In this document: positions 23,501-35,398 of the stretch, one piece after another
How positions within the stretch are numbered: the stretch's first letter is position 1
Layout of the letters: the number at the start of each line of letters is the position of its first letter
Origin: Globomyces pollinis-pini
Lineage: Eukaryota > Chytridiomycota > Chytridiomycetes > Rhizophydiales > Globomycetaceae
Length of the DNA stretch: 54,600 nucleotides
Assembly: GCA_025399215.1 (NCBI GenBank)
Contig: MU621195.1
Location: forward strand, 1 to 54,600
Direction: 5' to 3'
Position numbers and translations under genes: made by a program
The notes under the pieces: generated by a model
What the model was told of the DNA's origin: nothing
Database searches by the model: none
The model's input: only the letters and a program-made list of their open reading frames with translations

Positions 23501-24255
23501 GGATATGTTAAAAGCGCATAAGAAAGGAATTAGACGAGCTGCAATTAATACTTTTGGTTACATTGCGAAAGCCATTGGTCCTCAAGATGTCTTGGCAACT
23601 TTGCTTAACAATTTGAAAGTTCAAGAACGTCAAAATCGTGTGTGTACCACAGTTGCAATTGCGATTGTAGCAGAGACCTGTTCACCTTTTACAGTTTTGC
23701 CAGCGTTGATGAATGAATATCGAGTACCAGAATTAAACGTTCAAAATGGTTGTTTAAAGGCATTATCATTTTTGTTTGAATATATTGGAGAATTAGGAAA
23801 AGATTATATCTGGGCAGTTTCGACGTTACTGGAAGATGCATTGATGGATCGTGACTTGGTTCATCGGCAAACAGCCTGTTCAGCCGTCAAGCACTTAAGT
23901 TTGGGTGTTGTTGGATTGGGATGTGAAGATGCTTTAACTCATTTATTGAATCTGATTTGGCCCAACATCTTCGAAACCTCTCCGCATGTGATTAATGCAG
24001 TTATGGATGCAATTGAAGGATGTAGAGTGGCCCTTGGACCGGCTATTATAATGTCATATTTGTTGCATGGTTTGTTCCATCCTGCACGTCGAGTTCGAGA
24101 AATTTATTGGAAGGTAATTTTGTATAGTTCGTTAATTTTAGTTGTATAACAATGTCTATATTGGATCACAGGATGCTTTAGTTCCGTACTTTCCCAAAAT
24201 CGAAGATGACAAGAGGAACAAATATGAAAGATGGGAACTTGAATATGTGATTTGA
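20571..24255 (+). CDS. SF3B1: U2 snRNP splicing factor SF3B subunit 1 (SF3B1/Hsh155/SAP155)
   Basis: Exons 20571-24113 and 24142-24255 (28-nt intron) give 1218 aa, close to the usual length. The start [11 protein letters not shown] is chosen; a longer frame upstream is not conserved. The N terminus has several RW-containing U2AF-ligand-like motifs ([23 protein letters not shown]). The rest is HEAT-repeat superhelix with very high conservation, such as [17 protein letters not shown] and [19 protein letters not shown]. The human K700 hotspot corresponds to K614 in DEQQKVRT. The intron interrupts the final conserved block, and splicing restores [18 protein letters not shown] and the terminal ELEYVI. 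SF3B1 clamps the intron branch-site/U2 duplex. It is notable here because introns in this genome are extremely short and the gene itself has only one. Confidence 0.98.
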
Positions 24256-24305
24256 ATAAAAAGAATTTGCAGTCGTTTACTTTAGAAAGATTATATTAAG
24301 TATAA

Positions 24306-24735
24306 TTAAACATTCTTCTTGGACTCGGGAAGTGATTCTGAACCTTTTTGTTTTTGATACTCGATTTCGACCATGTTGACAAACCTACAGTAAGAAAAGG
24401 ATCAAGATACCAAGTTAATGAAGCCCAAAGCCCGGTAGCAGCAATGAGTAAGACCAAGACATGGATAGAATAAGAAGATAATACAAACAGGACGATCAAA
24501 TTGATCAACAGCAGAGCGAATACAGCATGAATAACAACCTGTACTTTTGAGCTTACTAAGATCAGACAAATATATATATTATTGAACCTCCAGGAGTAAA
24601 GATAGATTGGAATATCTCCATCATCAAAGAGTTATCTTTGTTAACCTTGGCATCTGCAGTGTTTGTATCGACACTTACAACGTCTTTTAGAAAAACTTCC
24701 AGATTGTGTTTGGGTTGAACTTCAACTTTACTCAT
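24306..24735 (-). CDS. PKR1: V-ATPase assembly factor PKR1-like ER membrane protein
   Basis: Exons complement 24735-24588, 24555-24411 and 24384-24306 (introns 32 and 26 nt) give 123 aa. MMEIFQSIFTPGVSS matches the PKR1 signature (LWESIFTPG) and is followed by two TM helices including SSYSIHVLVLLIAATGLW and then LTWFVNMVEIE. A charged C-terminal tail with Lys/Glu follows. Yeast Pkr1 acts with other ER factors in assembly of the V-ATPase V0 sector. The N-terminal about 40 residues are longer than in yeast. Unspliced reading gives a different tail; the 26-nt intron restores the family WFV motif. Confidence 0.85.
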
Positions 24736-24762
24736 AAAAGTTTAACTTGATTTTTTTTTAAA

Positions 24763-27700
24763 ATGATGACAATATACCACTCCACTTGGATCCATTCCAC
24801 TAAACGATCATTGAAAACATTCAAATATTTATACGATAAACCATTGTTTACGAGGCAGAGTTCGAAAAAGTGTATTTATATTCCTACAGTCGACTTGAAC
24901 CAATCCACAATGGTTTTGTTACAACGTTGGAAAAAATACTCTATTGCTGACTTGAATTCTGAAAACAATGTGGTCTCTTTTATTCATGATACTACAGTGG
25001 GGTAATCTTAATATCCTAATGTTTAGGTGGGATTTGGATTCTATTAATCACTTTCAAGCTATTTATTTATTGAAATCTATCATAAGAACTTTAATGTTCC
25101 ATCATATCAGGATACCTTCTGTAACCTGGGCTTCATGGTTACATTTGTTGGAATATACAATTCACCAGGAACCAAATTTAGATATATTACGAAAAGAAAA
25201 ACCTACTCTGAAAATGTGGGCAGTGCTGCATTTGTTGAATGATATTGATCCGAAATCATGGCCAGATTCTCCAATCGATAATCATACCAACCTATTTTCA
25301 TTTCTATTGGATTATATTGTGACCCCTACTGATTTGAATATTCTCACTGACCAGTATCTATTACTGAATCCAAAAAATCGGTCCAGTTTAGTTTGGGCAA
25401 AATTGCTGGTTCGATTGATTGAATTAAAAGCGTGTTCTTTGGAAAGAATAATGGAACTTTGTCATATAACCATATCTATCGATCAATTGGCAATGCCTCA
25501 TGTATTCTACAAAGTCTTGTTGGAATTTATTTTGTTTAATTCTTCAAGTAAATCACGAAAAATGTTTTTGAATCGTTTTCCAAACTTGGATTCCATAGCA
25601 CCACACCAGTACAATAACGTTATTATAGGTAACTAAACTTGAAACTAATGGTTTTACAGCGGGATTTACAGAATCACAACAGTTTACTTTTGCTGCCCAA
25701 CTTCTAGCAAATTTAATTAAAAACAATCGCCATTTAGATATTTCATCTCATTTACTAGTTCTTTTGTTAAAGAAGATGTTTGATAATCGGTTAGCTTCCG
25801 ATGCACTTCATTTCATTTCAAAAACGACAGATTTGAAACTTTCAATACCGCAAAAGTCGATTACCGATTTTCCTGAATCACAGCAAAAAATTCAAATGAA
25901 TCAGCAATTGTTTGAATGTATTATATATGGATTAATATCATCTAAAATGTTGGGACAGGCGTTTGAATTATTCCATCAAACGTCTTTTACTCGAACTCCT
26001 ACACTTTATGCAATAATGATGAAAGGAGTTATATCTGTCAAAACTCCAAATATTTCACTACTGAGGGACTTGAAAAGAAAGATGGATAGAGATGGAATTT
26101 CGATGACATTGGATCATTTGACGTTGTTCTTCACTGCGTATTGTAAGCTAAACGATACCGAAAATGCAAGCCGAATTCTTCAGCAAGTGGTGAAAGAGAA
26201 TCACAAGTTTGACCTACCTCTTTGTACATCAATGGTAAAATACGGTTTTACCATAGGCGGTATAAAAAATAATGCAGATATCCTCAATTTGCTGGTACAG
26301 AGTGATATTCATCCAGATCAGCAATTTTTTTCAGTAATTGAATCTTTATTAATAGGAAGGTTTTGACAGACAGGATGGTTAGTGATGGAAATCTTCATGA
26401 TTTGGACCATATCTATGATATATGTAAAGTATACATCAAACCAAATAAGTATATCTTTACCAACTTGCTCAAAGGCAAGTTGTTGTTGAGAAAGTTTGAT
26501 GAAGCTGAAACAGTACTATCTAATATGCAACTTTACAATATCCCATACGATACCGTTATAATAACCATGCTTATGAATTATTGGTTATCAGAAAGAAATT
26601 TTTTGAAAGCTACCCAATGTTTTGGTGATATGATTGGATATGATTTTGAAAAGAGTACAAGAATTGACGTTCCCAGTCACCAAAAGGCAGATTTGGGAGC
26701 TATTTGGACCTATATGGATGCTCTGATGTCAGCCAACATGGGCACGTTATTATCATTAACACTATATCGATTGTTACAATGTGGATTTACGATCCCAAAA
26801 CGTAAAATGGTTATTCTATTGGATTTTTTGGGTGAGTATGGTTTGGTTTGGCCAATCATTCTGCTTCCGCAATTAGAAAAACCGCCAGAGCAGGCCTCTC
26901 TATTTAAATCATTTCAAATTAGAATAGAAGAAAACTATAACTATTTGTCCACTTCATCACCTCTAATCGCTTCAAAGTTGGATGATATTTTACAATTCAT
27001 TCATTTGCAAGTTTCACACGTGGACAGTATACCATATAACACACGACTGCAATGGGAATGTGTGGATCTTTTATTTGATTCCCGTAAACTAATAGCTGAA
27101 TTTGGTTATGAATTCCTACAGCCCATTGAAAAGCTTTTGGAAATCATCATCTTGCATCTGGTTCTGTATCAACTATCACACATTCCAACTCTGAATCTAT
27201 CGATGCCTGCATTGATTAAAAATGTCTTTGAATTTTTTAGGAAACACAGCACATCACCCCATGCAATTCAACCTGGTAATTGTACAAGCGTCAAACGAAC
27301 TTCTGTGATCAATAGCAATTCTTTGCAGTTTATAAATGACTATAACCGCCAATCAGTGGAAGAATTAACCCGGCCTGTTGAAAATGTTTCTATCGTTGAA
27401 GAACCTCGAAGAAAGGCTGGTATCGCTGGTCTGTTAAGAAATACCTTCTGGGATACACCTGAATCTGAAAAATATACCCATCCTTTTTCAAGAGCAGTAT
27501 CTACTCCTGAAAAAAACATCAAGCCTAAAGAGTCACCAGTGACTTTAGATACCCTTAAACCAAAGAGACCACCAAAAGTGGCCACAGTTGCTTCCATCAC
27601 ATCCGAGATGTTTCCTTTATTGAATGATACCTTGTGGGTATATCAACAGGCAAAAGAGCGAGGGAGGAGATTAAAGTTCGAAAAGATTTTAGCGAATAAA

Positions 27701-27922
27701 TTGAGCGAATCCAATGTAGATGGTTTCGTTGCAACGCTGACGGAAGAACAAGTGAATGTCATTTATGCTGTTCAAAAGGAGTTGAAAGATACTATTGTGA
27801 CTCCATATACGTTGGATCAAGCATGTTATTCTTTAGGCAAACGTAACCCAGAGTGCCGAGCGTTTTTGGAAGATTTTATACGACATCCTTCTAAATGTCA
27901 TATTTTATTTCATGTAGTTTAG
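24763..27922 (+). CDS. Large PPR-like helical-repeat protein, probably mitochondrial
   Basis: Exons 24763-25001, 25027-25628, 25660-26333 and 26360-27922 (introns 25, 31 and 26 nt) give 1025 aa. The N terminus is basic with Ser/Thr and lacks acids for the first 35 residues, as in mitochondrial presequences. The body is a run of paired helices; clear pentatricopeptide-type units lie about residues 320-480 (YGLISSKMLGQAFELFHQ, FFTAYCKLNDTENASRIL, ANKYIF-like turns). PPR proteins bind organellar RNA for processing or translation. The C-terminal third is more polar, with basic Pro-rich segments, and then a helical end. I cannot assign an orthologue. Confidence 0.8.
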
Positions 27923-28352
27923 ATTTCATTGTGATTTATATAAAGTTATCGTTTTCGTCTAGACAATTTTCTATTAGGAAGGACTAGTAAATTGGTTTTT
28001 GAATACGATAATAATACACGCTTTTTGATGAAAACCCTATGTTTTCCACAATTTGATTTCACTGCACCCCACCAATAGTATGTTTTAATGATTAATTTTA
28101 ATATATCTGTTTAAACCCAGCCCAACCCATTTTACCGATTCAATCTAAATTGGATAAACTACCAACACATTCCTCAAAACCGGGAATAAATATGACGGAT
28201 ATTATTCCTGGATTCGATCGCAATATGAGCTCCGCAGTTTATAATTTTTCTTGGTGCTTTGAGTGAAAGTGTTTCCGATTTAAAACCTGCATCCAGAATT
28301 TTTCCCTGATCTGTTTTTACGGTCTTAAAAAGTCAACAAATTCACGAAATTT
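27923..28352. other. Intergenic region upstream of velvet gene 1
   Basis: I see no supported gene in these 430 bp. A 24-codon open frame near 28190 is too short to credit, although an additional 5' exon of the velvet gene cannot be excluded. Confidence 0.4.
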
Positions 28353-29023
28353 ATGATAGAATCCGAACTGGAACCAACATTTAAATACATCGTCAGACAA
28401 GAGCCAGATAGAGGTCGAATATGCGGATTGAAACATGTAGTTAATAGGCGTTTATTGTAACTTCTTTGACGTGATAACTTGTAGAGACCCCCCACTTGTA
28501 TTTGAATTACAACCCGTAAACGAAACAAAGTAATTTGATATCTTTGAAACTAATATACAGTCCTTGTGATAGCGTAATATGCCATTTGACAATATTTTCT
28601 GCAGATAGAAAGAATAACCTATCTGTTTTGGTTAAAAAAGATGGTATGGTGTTAGAAACTATGGTTGGAGATAATGTAGTCAACTGTGATTGGTTTACTG
28701 ACCCTGTCGATCACCTCTCAAAATTATTTATTGTTATACCTAATATCTCTGTCAGAATTGTTGGTCAATTTTGCTTACAGTATCATTTAGTTGATTTAAA
28801 GAGGTTTTTATAGTAACGATTATTTACCCATAGTGGCTACACAGTGAGAGGTTTTACAAAACCTTTCGAGATTTATTCAAATAAGATTTTCCCTGGCAAT
28901 TTAGGTATATACCTGCTATAAGTAACTCTTTTAGAAACTACTCAATTAACGACTTCCTTCATCAAGCAAGGAATTCGGATCAGAACAAAAGAGCCATCAG
29001 TGAAAGATCCACAAAATGAATGA
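28353..29023 (+). CDS. Compact velvet-domain transcription regulator 1
   Basis: Five exons (28353-28456, 28485-28529, 28561-28803, 28834-28904, 28935-29023) with introns 28, 31, 30 and 30 nt give 183 aa. The product is almost only a velvet domain. IVRQEPDRGRICGLKHVVNR then LLDPPLVFELQP corresponds to the family start (QQPxRARxCGF, KDRRPIDPPP). CHLTIFSADRKNNLSVL and IPNISVRIVGQFCLQYHL match the core strands. RGFTKPFEIYSNKIFPGN plus TTSFIKQGIRIRTKE match the C-terminal SxPFxVYSAKKFPG and QGxxIRxRK. Velvet proteins are fungal NF-kB-like DNA-binding regulators of development and secondary metabolism that act as dimers. Spacing inside the domain is shorter than in Dikarya members. A paralogue with the same exon plan lies at 48675-49343. 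Confidence 0.9.
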
Positions 29024-29798
29024 CTAGATGTAAACTGTAATATAATAATCAAAATAACAAAAATAACAAAAAAATCTGTTGGAAATCCAAGTTTCCAAAC
29101 GTAGTGGAAAAGATTCGTAATATATGCCTGTGAACAACTTGACCAGTTGCAATAAATAAACTGAGTCAGATCTTGGACTAAATAAAACACCGATATATTG
29201 TACAAAAATTATCCGGAATTCATCGTATCGATCGCATTTTTCCTTGCAGATGTAAGTTGGTGTTAATAAATATTTCACACAGAATTAAATCGTTCGTTTA
29301 GATTGTTATCATTGATAACGATAGCATACATGCACTCCAGTTAATTTGCAAACAAAACTACTATCATATTTTGAACAGAATGTGGATCCTGCCTCTATTG
29401 GTCACGTCCTACAAGAATCCAAGCGGAAGATTAGATTTAAGGATACTCATAGGTTTGAATGCTTGAGAATCTGTGAGTTCTAAAATGCTTTATAACAAGC
29501 TCTAGTTTTTATATACTATAGAAATTCTATTACTATTTTGAAGCTCTTTGCATAGACTTTGCGCGAAACTAGTTCAACCGCTATAGCTTTAACACACCCT
29601 TCCACCAATCATATCATGCTCTATTTCACCTAGTCCATACACACGATAATAACCGTCAAGAATCCCAAACTTTTAATCCCAATCACAAGTGTCTGTGTAC
29701 TCTCGTGACATCAAAGGAATTTCATTAAACGATCTTTAACAATTTATATACTTGCAAATTCAACAGGATTGAGTTTTAATTTGGATAAATTTAGTCCA
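29024..29798. other. Intergenic region
   Basis: No frame here could be tied to a protein family. A short GATA palindrome (GTTATC-ATT-GATAAC) lies at 29305-29319. The downstream end must contain the promoter of the 29799 gene. Confidence 0.4.
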
Positions 29799-31416
29799 AT
29801 GATCAGCTTTATTACTTCAAAGTTTTGGAAACCTTCGGATGAGTTGGTGGATTTGAAAGTAGATCCACTACAAACTCAATCATTACATCTACCAAATCAA
29901 ATATCATCCTTACAATCTTCTACAAGTAGCACTTATCAACATAATGCTATTCAACCTCTTTATTTTCAGAACAGAACAACTAATCAAGGGAATTCCGATA
30001 TGATAAATGTAAATACTAGTTCACCGTTATACTGGACCTTTATCAAATTTTTGTATAAACTAACTGCAATCTGGTATATTTCTATTGCAACTGGATCTGT
30101 AATATTGTCGATTCCAATTGCTTCTTTTTCCCTCCCACTCATCTTGGTCTGTGGAGTCTTCTCATTTCTTGTATCTTTATTGATTTCTTTCTTATCCAAA
30201 TTATATATTTCATTTATTGTATTTACTTGGAATACCTTGAAGAAAATTTTGTTTTCTTCGAATGGAATATTTGGAATCGTAAACAGTGTGTTCAAAAAAG
30301 TTGGATCTATATTCTCTTCTAGCGCTCCAATTTCTGATTTACCTACTACACAATTGCAGAGACGTCCATCTACATCATCAAAACATACGGACAGATCTAG
30401 ACATACAGATAGGTCAATGGAAGGTATACTATGTTTTTATAATTGTTACAGACTATAATGTTATGAAATGGAGGTACTATGATAACAATTCCCACTATGA
30501 AGATTATCGATTTCAAAAACCTTCCATGTTATCCGCATCCGTCAACTATGATGAGTTGAATCTTGATCAAAGATCTCCACAGCTTTCCAACCGCAGTATC
30601 AACTCAGGTATGTTCGGTAAATTTCACGATCTTCTCCGTCTTTTGAATCATTTATTCCCGTTTATCAGATTCTCACCTTCAATTTAGATCACAAACGAGA
30701 TCGTGAAGATTATGCTCATTCAAAGAGATCAAATGCAAACTCTCAAACCTCCCAAACTCAATATGCATTTCATTATTTGACTGTGGAGCAGACGCATCGA
30801 TTGGATCTGTGCAAACAATTATATTTGATGAATAGTTCTGAAGGAAACGATGAAATTGAACTGCTAATTGGCACTCAAACCAATGGAGATACTCATCATA
30901 TCTTATCTGTTTGGAATGAATTGGATCCATTTGAACCAGTGGAATTTTCTCAATTGATTGGATTTTGTGAAGTAATTATATTGCGCTAACAATTAGTACT
31001 TTATTTCTCCATCAAGACCTAATACATTACATATTGATAAGCTGAACATTTCATCTATGTATTCTGAATCACGTATTATATATTTATTTTAATTGGTGTC
31101 AGGATTTTCCAGGTTAATTCTTCAACGATTGATGAGTTTACCACATACACATGCCATTCAAGTCTGGAGCTTATGGCATGTCGAACCTTTCTACAGGGCA
31201 ATAGGGTTTTCTAATGTGATTGATCCTGTGAAACGCAAACGAATTCAAGCAACTTGGGGACCACTATTGATGTGGAAAAACTACGATAAAATAATGCAGA
31301 GTCATCATGAAGATACTTCAAGAACAATTACTAGTCCTAAACTTACACCAAAGGATTCCATTCCTTCTTTAAAGTCGAAAGATTCCAATAGCACCTTAAA
31401 CAATTTTAAATTCTAA
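29799..31416 (+). CDS. Membrane protein with GNAT-acetyltransferase-like C ter domain
   Basis: Exons 29799-30423, 30452-30607, 30688-30971, 30997-31072 and 31103-31416 give 484 aa. The third intron is unusually long (80 nt; a donor at 30617 would make it 71 nt and add three residues). The first in-frame ATG is 29799. Residues about 80-150 form two or three hydrophobic helices (WYISIATGSVILSIPIA, LILVCGVFSFLVSLLISF). After a Ser/Arg-rich linker, the second half resembles a GNAT fold: an early YLTVEQTHRLDLCKQLYL helix, then FSRLILQRLMSL and VWSLWHVEPFYRAIGF, the typical FYxxxGF end. The acetyl-CoA pyrophosphate loop (R/QxxGxG/A) is not intact, so enzymatic activity is doubtful. Confidence 0.65.
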
Positions 31417-31482
31417 AAATAAAGAAATAATAACTATAAACACCTAAACGTAATACATGAAAAAAATGATATTATTTAACGT

Positions 31483-32397
31483 TTATCGTACAATCAGATG
31501 TAAGAATGTATCCATGAAACTAGCATTCATATAGAGCCAGACTAAATCAGTATCCAAGTGCAGTTTACATCCATGCAAGACAACTTCTTTGTATTCATTC
31601 ACTTGTAATTCCTCTAACATTACTTTTAATGATTCCCTAGATTTCACAAGTCGTCGTAAAACCATTCCATCTTTGAGATAGAGTCTAACGGGAATAGATC
31701 TGATGGGTTCTTCAAGGTTGTACAATACCTCAATAGCATTTATATTGAATGAGTCCAAACCAGCTTTAATTATCAGATAATGAAATCCATCTTACTATTT
31801 TTGAGAGAATCCCATAATGTTTCTTGCTGTAACTTTGATATCCCCATTACTCGTTTGATGGAACCTGTTCGTAAATAATCTGCCTATAATTGATTTAATT
31901 CAAGAATCCCTTACTTCTTTAATGGTAGACATGAACAAATCCAAAACCATTTGTTCATTTTCAAATATAAATAAATCGTTTGGAAAGTTCTTGAGATTTA
32001 ATTGAATCTTCCATGGACTAGATAATTCGAATTGATCATATAATAACCCGACAGGTAGATGCCTTTGTATTAGTGTTTATCATGGTACCATTTCAGTGGA
32101 ATATTGTTGTATTCAAACCAACATTTTGATACATCCAATCCTGGTTGATTCAATTTTTCACAGTACTCCATCAATGAGGGCAATATCAAATATAAATAAG
32201 AGGATCGAAATAGATTGGTCTAAAGTGAATTGAATCAGTTATACGTGGTATTTAATTGGATTCCTGGTATTATCATCGAATGCTACTGTAACTATTATGG
32301 GAATTGTTAATGTTTTGACTGTTCTAGAAATCTCTGGATCGTAATGTTTTTTGAATTCATTAACATCCTCTGCATTCTTTTGATTATTCTCATCCAT
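31483..32397 (-). CDS. ATG5: Autophagy protein ATG5
   Basis: Five exons (complement 32397-32245, 32219-32089, 32062-31915, 31883-31796, 31763-31483) with introns 25, 26, 31 and 32 nt give 266 aa, close to human ATG5. SSYLYLILPSLMEYC and WFEYNNIPLKWHLPVGLLYD match the first ubiquitin-like domain, with the WHLPVGLLYD block created by splicing. The ATG12-conjugation Lys is predicted at K143 in STIKEADYL. The second ubiquitin-like domain begins IPVRLYLKDG and ends LVWLYMNASFMDTFLHL, equivalent to the family PLxWLxxxxSYPDNFLHI. The ATG12-ATG5 conjugate lipidates ATG8 on the phagophore. The C-terminal PDN is MDT here. Confidence 0.92.
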
Positions 32398-32688
32398 AAT
32401 TCAATCTCTTTTTAGTCAAGTTTTCAATGCACATCAAATAACTTTCAAATAACACAACAATCTATTTTATGATTGTTATCAGGATTGAAGTAGATCTGGA
32501 TCATTGATGTATACATCACCGTTGTATATTTAATTTAATCTCAGACGAATTATTCTACCAGTCGTAGTTTCAATACTTTTACATCTATCTCATTCCATGC
32601 TTTATTCGGCAATGATCAAGCGTCCTTTTATTTTCCAAACTTCATTATGAATTCGATTTAACCTTTTTTTTTTTTTTTTGAATATACA

Positions 32689-33855
32689 ATGGGATTGGCT
32701 GAACCAAAAAACAAACAGAGGTAAGAAGTAATGCATTGATAAATTCCAAGAATAACTGCGGATCCACAAAATAAAAGATGGAAAGATGACAAGAATGCAA
32801 TTGGATTTAAATTATTGGGTAAAATGGGGTGGACGGATGGTACTGGTTTAGGAAAAGATAACCAAGGAAGAACAACAAACTTAAAAGTGGCCTTAAAACA
32901 AAATAATTTTGGTGTTGGTGCTGATGCTAGAACTTCTGACAATTGGTTGGAAAATACTTTTGCCTTTGATGATTTATTGAAAGGATTGGATAACCAAAAT
33001 GATAATGATACTACAGTTTTTATTCCAACCGAAACTGAATCACCAAGCAGTGTTAATTTAATGGGAGGAAGACATTCGTATGTTTAGCTGTTTTTACTAA
33101 TGTATAGTCATCGAGCAAAGTTTGTAAGAAACAAACAAGTTTCCAATTACGACCAATCCCAAATAAATAATATCCTTGGTAAGAAATCGGATGGACAGGT
33201 TCAAGCGCATGTTGACATAACAAAGGACACGGAAAGTACATCCAAAATGTCCGCAACCATAATTGATGGGGTGAAAGTTGAAGTAAAAAAGGTTGCAATC
33301 GCCGATTATTTTGCTCAAAAGATGGCAAAAAAAGGATTGAACTTTGGACAATTACGAACTGCTCCAACACGAGATGCATATGTACCTGAAGATGAAGATG
33401 TCACTATGCAGCCTAGTTTTGAATCTAAGAGCGAAATTACTGCTCAAAATGATGATGTTGAAATGTCGGAAACCAAAACTGGGCAATCAACAGATGATGA
33501 AATTACAGTGGCAGTTGAAAAGACAACAAAGGTGAAAAAAGAAAAGAGTGAAAAGAAATCATCAAAGAAATCAAGTAAATCTGACGATAAAGTATCGAAG
33601 AAGAATAAGGAAAAGAAGGAAAAGAAGGCAACGAAAGTTGATATAATGGATGAAAGTATAGATACCAAAACGGAATCAAAGAAGGCTAAAAAGTCGAAAA
33701 AGGATTCTAATACCGTCTCTGATTTATTAAAGAAAAAATCAAAATCAGACAGAGTTTCCAAAAAATCCAAATCTGAAAAAGAATCCAAAACTTCGAAATC
33801 GCACAAAAGCTCCAAGAAATCAAAAAGTGAAAAGTCCAAGGACTTGATTAATTAA
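32689..33855 (+). CDS. PXR1: G-patch protein PinX1/Gno1 (Pxr1), ribosome biogenesis
   Basis: Exons 32689-32720, 32751-33077 and 33108-33855 (two 30-nt introns) give 368 aa. MGLAEPKNKQR at the start, ADPQNKRWKDDKNAIGFKLL and the G-patch KMGWTDGTGLGKDNQG are diagnostic. GRHSHRAKFVRNKQ follows, as in the family. The C-terminal 150 residues are Lys/Ser-rich KK(S/E/D) repeats typical of Pxr1 and nucleolar localisation. The protein stimulates the DEAH helicase Prp43 in rRNA and snoRNA processing; the animal homologue also inhibits telomerase. The lysine-rich tail is low complexity, so database hits there mean little. Confidence 0.93.
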
Positions 33856-34001
33856 ACTGATTGTAAACACTCGTGCGAAATAAATCATCAAATTAATTCA
33901 TTTCAGTCATACGCTATTTTTTATAATAAAATCCAAGTATTCGCAAATGATTTTTTATTTAAAATGGAAACAAGATAAAAAGGTTTGTATATTATTATTG
34001 A

Positions 34002-35075
34002 TTATAGTTCTTTAATAATAGAAGGGTACGGAGGACCCACAGATTGAATCCCATCAAAAGAAGATTCTTCGTTTGATGATTCATACTCTACCACGGGACT
34101 TCCATTCGAATCGAGTCTATTGGAAGGATGAAGGTGATGTTTCGATGATATTTGTTGTTGGTATGCATTTGGGTAGTGTTTTAATGACTGTGGTTGAGAC
34201 CCATAAGACATTGCTGAGGGTGAAGGTTGAGATGAAGGTGTTATTGTTGAAAATCTGCTGGATGGTTGCGGTGTCCTTGATTGTTGTGGATTTGTCGCGT
34301 ACATATTAACATCTTGGCTGTACCTTGCATCTCCTCCATAATCAGAAACATATTCATAAACTCCAGGTGCTGTTTGAACATGGTTTGATGGAAATTGCGA
34401 GGGAGAAGGAGCTGGTGAAGGGTTGGATAAGTTAGAAGGCTGAGAAATTTTGTTATACTTGTTTGGTGCTACAGGTAGTTGCTGCAGCCATACTGGGGTA
34501 GATGTTTGATTACGTGATAATTGAGTAAGCTCTAGGCATAGTCTAAAGGCATGGATCCACTCCTGATAATCGACTGATGACGTTGATGAAAACCGTAGTA
34601 AAGTAGTGGAACCAACAACGACTTCAAATGTACATGCTTTTCCTACTTCGTTTTCCTCTTTCAAATGCGTAGTGGAATCTAAGATAGTAAAAGTAGGGTC
34701 TTCACCAACTTCTTGAGACGTGATAAACAAAATTGGAACACCTAAAAAAGTAAGAATTGATTTAAAAAATCATATAAGGGATAAGAGAGAATATTGATAA
34801 TATATTTACAGGTATAAAGAGTGAGTTAATTGAATCAAAACCAGGGACAAACCTTTTACAGCAGCAGCAGTCAAATTACCCAGCCAAGGAATGGATTTGC
34901 TCTGAATTGGAGCATATGGATCAACAACAAAACAGCTTTCGAAAACCTTTTGTACATCCGTCATAGTAACAGGTGCACAGACGCATACGAATCGTTTCTG
35001 AGAAATTAAACCTCTCTTTACAATTAGCATTCCTCGTTTGAACAAAAAGTCATTTTGAGGATTTGAAGGATTCAT
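34002..35075 (-). CDS. PH-like domain protein with disordered Pro/Ser-rich tail
   Basis: Exons complement 35075-34853 and 34741-34002 give 320 aa. The intron (111 nt) is the longest found in the window. The N-terminal half fits a PH fold: FLFKRGMLIVKRGLISQKRFVC as the first strands, VGKACTFEVVVGSTTLLRFS, and a C-terminal helix SVDYQEWIHAFRLCLEL with the near-invariant Trp. An insertion of about 50 residues lies between strands. The second half is Pro, Ser, Gln and Tyr rich and probably disordered, as in signalling adaptors. PH domains bind phosphoinositides or proteins; the ligand cannot be read from the sequence. Confidence 0.75.
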
Positions 35076-35398
35076 TTGGTTTGAATTATTTGATTTGGAA
35101 TTGGTTTTAATGTAGGCGTTTGGCAGACTTGTAACAATCTTTTTTCTCCATTACACTTGCATGGAGAGGCTTTAATGTCAATGGTGCTGAATAAAGACTA
35201 GCAATGTACTAGATTGCTACTAGTTGTAGCATTATAAACCTTAAGTAGTTGTTGCGTATTAGTGGTGGGTACTAAAAACTTGTTCAATAAGTACTATGAG
35301 TACATTGTATTATTATATACTGTAGTATTGAATGTCTCTACATTTGATTTATCATTCCTTTATAGTGGGGTTTTTAATTGTTTTTCTGTTTCTGTTTT
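35076..35398. promoter_or_regulatory. Divergent upstream region of PH-like gene and Zn-cluster gene 1
   Basis: No gene is seen. Between 35210 and 35310 the motif GTACTA/TAGTAC recurs several times in both orientations, which may be regulatory or simply low complexity. Confidence 0.35.

Noticed and set aside
32666..32680. Run of T residues before PinX1
   Set aside because: A homopolymer in the upstream region between ATG5 and PinX1; no terminator or other function can be claimed for it in a eukaryote.
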